Shown here piece after piece: positions 4,880 through 5,533 of a stretch of 5,533 nt of DNA; the stretch's first letter is position 1; each line of letters begins with the position of its first letter. This DNA comes from an uncultured beta proteobacterium. GTDB taxonomy: Bacteria; Pseudomonadota; Gammaproteobacteria; Burkholderiales; Burkholderiaceae_B. The translations under genes and the position numbers were made by a program. Below the pieces are notes generated by a model, which made no database searches, had not been told where the DNA came from, and saw nothing but the letters and a program-made list of their open reading frames with translations. The stretch spans positions 1 through 5,533 of the forward strand of contig CAIYCP010000313.1 in the NCBI GenBank assembly GCA_903924715.1, written 5' to 3'.

Positions 4880-5533
4880 ATGACTTCAACTCAATGCAAT
4901 CGCGTCCGTCGCCTCCTGCCCCTATGGTTAATGCTTGCGATGGTCGGTAGCGCCAGCCTGGCAACCGCTCAGAATGCGGCTGATAAATATCCTGAAAAAT
5001 CAATCAAGCTTGTTGTGCCGTTCCCACCGGGTGGCTCAACAGATGCACTGGGGCGTGCCGTGGCTCAGAAGCTGCAAGAAAAATTGGGTCAGTCAGTTGT
5101 TGTTGAAAATCGGCCTGGTGCCAGCACGTTAATTGGATCGGCCGCGGTCGCGAAAGCCGCGCCTGATGGTTACACGCTCATCGTGTCGGTGAGCAGCCAC
5201 ACGACTAACCCAGCCATGCAAGCAAGCATGCCGTTCGACACACTTAAAGATTTCAAGTCGATCAGCATGTTGGCCCGTGCTCCGGTGCTGGTGGTCGCTC
5301 ACCCAGATTTTCCGGCAAACAACATCAAAGAACTCATCGAGCTTGGTAAGGCGGGCAAGATCAAACTCGACTACGGCTCAGCTGGTGCCGGTACGATGAC
5401 GCACTTGACTGCCGAGCTTATTAAAAAACAGACGGGCCTGGAGCTGACTCATATCTTATATAAGGGCGGAAGTCCGGCGATGATGGATGTGATGTCGGGC
5501 CATCTTGCCCTGACCTTTGCGACGCTGGGGCAA
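4880..5533 (+). CDS. Bug/TctC-family periplasmic solute-binding protein, 3' part beyond window
   Basis: The frame is open from the ATG at 4880 to the window end, 218 codons; members are usually about 320-330 residues, so about 100 are missing. A signal peptide with NRVRR, a hydrophobic core and ATA|Q suggests cleavage after Ala30. The ligand loop VPFPPGGSTD (46-55) is the full consensus with two Gly, unlike the left Bug protein. VENRPGAS (75-82), APDGYT (94-99), the TLKDF segment and YKGGSPAM near the end are further family landmarks. It would bind a small carboxylate or related solute in the periplasm. It lies 28 nt after the ketopantoate-reductase-like gene on the same strand, almost certainly in one operon. 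AGAGA (4870-4874), 5 nt before the ATG, is a moderate ribosome-binding site. No membrane subunits follow within the window. Family is certain, ligand unknown. Confidence 0.95.
   Translation, partial: MTSTQCNRVRRLLPLWLMLAMVGSASLATAQNAADKYPEKSIKLVVPFPPGGSTDALGRAVAQKLQEKLGQSVVVENRPGASTLIGSAAVAKAAPDGYTLIVSVSSHTTNPAMQASMPFDTLKDFKSISMLARAPVLVVAHPDFPANNIKELIELGKAGKIKLDYGSAGAGTMTHLTAELIKKQTGLELTHILYKGGSPAMMDVMSGHLALTFATLGQ

Noticed and set aside
4935..5132. Plus-strand open frame of 65 codons within the right Bug gene
   Set aside because: It is a shifted-frame shadow; the Bug frame gives a signal peptide and all family landmarks.
1..5533. Mobile element, phage, CRISPR or defence system
   Set aside because: No transposase, integrase, terminal repeats, regularly spaced repeats, tRNA or defence-related domain is visible; all six genes are metabolic or transport types with similar composition.

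Overview
The window looks like chromosomal DNA from a betaproteobacterium of the order Burkholderiales, with an Alcaligenaceae- or Comamonadaceae-like gene style. Three things point there. It carries two Bug/TctC-type periplasmic solute-binding proteins, a family greatly expanded in that order. It has a 16-strand-type general porin with the typical betaproteobacterial N-terminus and C-terminal Phe. Base composition is moderate, roughly half G+C by eye. There are six protein-coding genes, two of them cut by the window edges. I see no rRNA, tRNA, CRISPR array, insertion sequence, phage gene or transcriptional regulator gene.

Layout from left to right: (1) a Bug solute-binding protein on the minus strand (1-932, lacking only its extreme C-terminus); (2) upstream of it on the same strand, a beta-hydroxyacid dehydrogenase of the 3-hydroxyisobutyrate dehydrogenase type (1076-1999); (3) a 105-bp divergent promoter region with a perfect palindrome; (4) on the plus strand, a 110-residue carboxymuconolactone decarboxylase (CMD) family protein (2105-2437); (5) converging on it, a 400-residue outer-membrane porin on the minus strand (2474-3676); (6) a 221-bp divergent regulatory region with two dyads; (7) on the plus strand, a ketopantoate-reductase-family (ApbA/PanE) dehydrogenase (3898-4851), followed 28 nt later by (8) a second Bug protein (4880 to the window end, about two-thirds present).

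The layout is roughly a mirror image. Each arm is a Rossmann-fold dehydrogenase followed by a Bug protein and points outward; the CMD protein and the porin lie between them. Together the genes supply an outer-membrane entry route, two periplasmic binders for small carboxylate-like solutes, and three soluble enzymes acting on hydroxy/oxo acids or lactone-like compounds. The reasonable inference is an accessory locus for uptake and catabolism of an organic acid. The actual substrate cannot be read from the sequence, and no TctA/TctB membrane components are present here. All the families are known; the combination and the putative operators are the parts worth checking.
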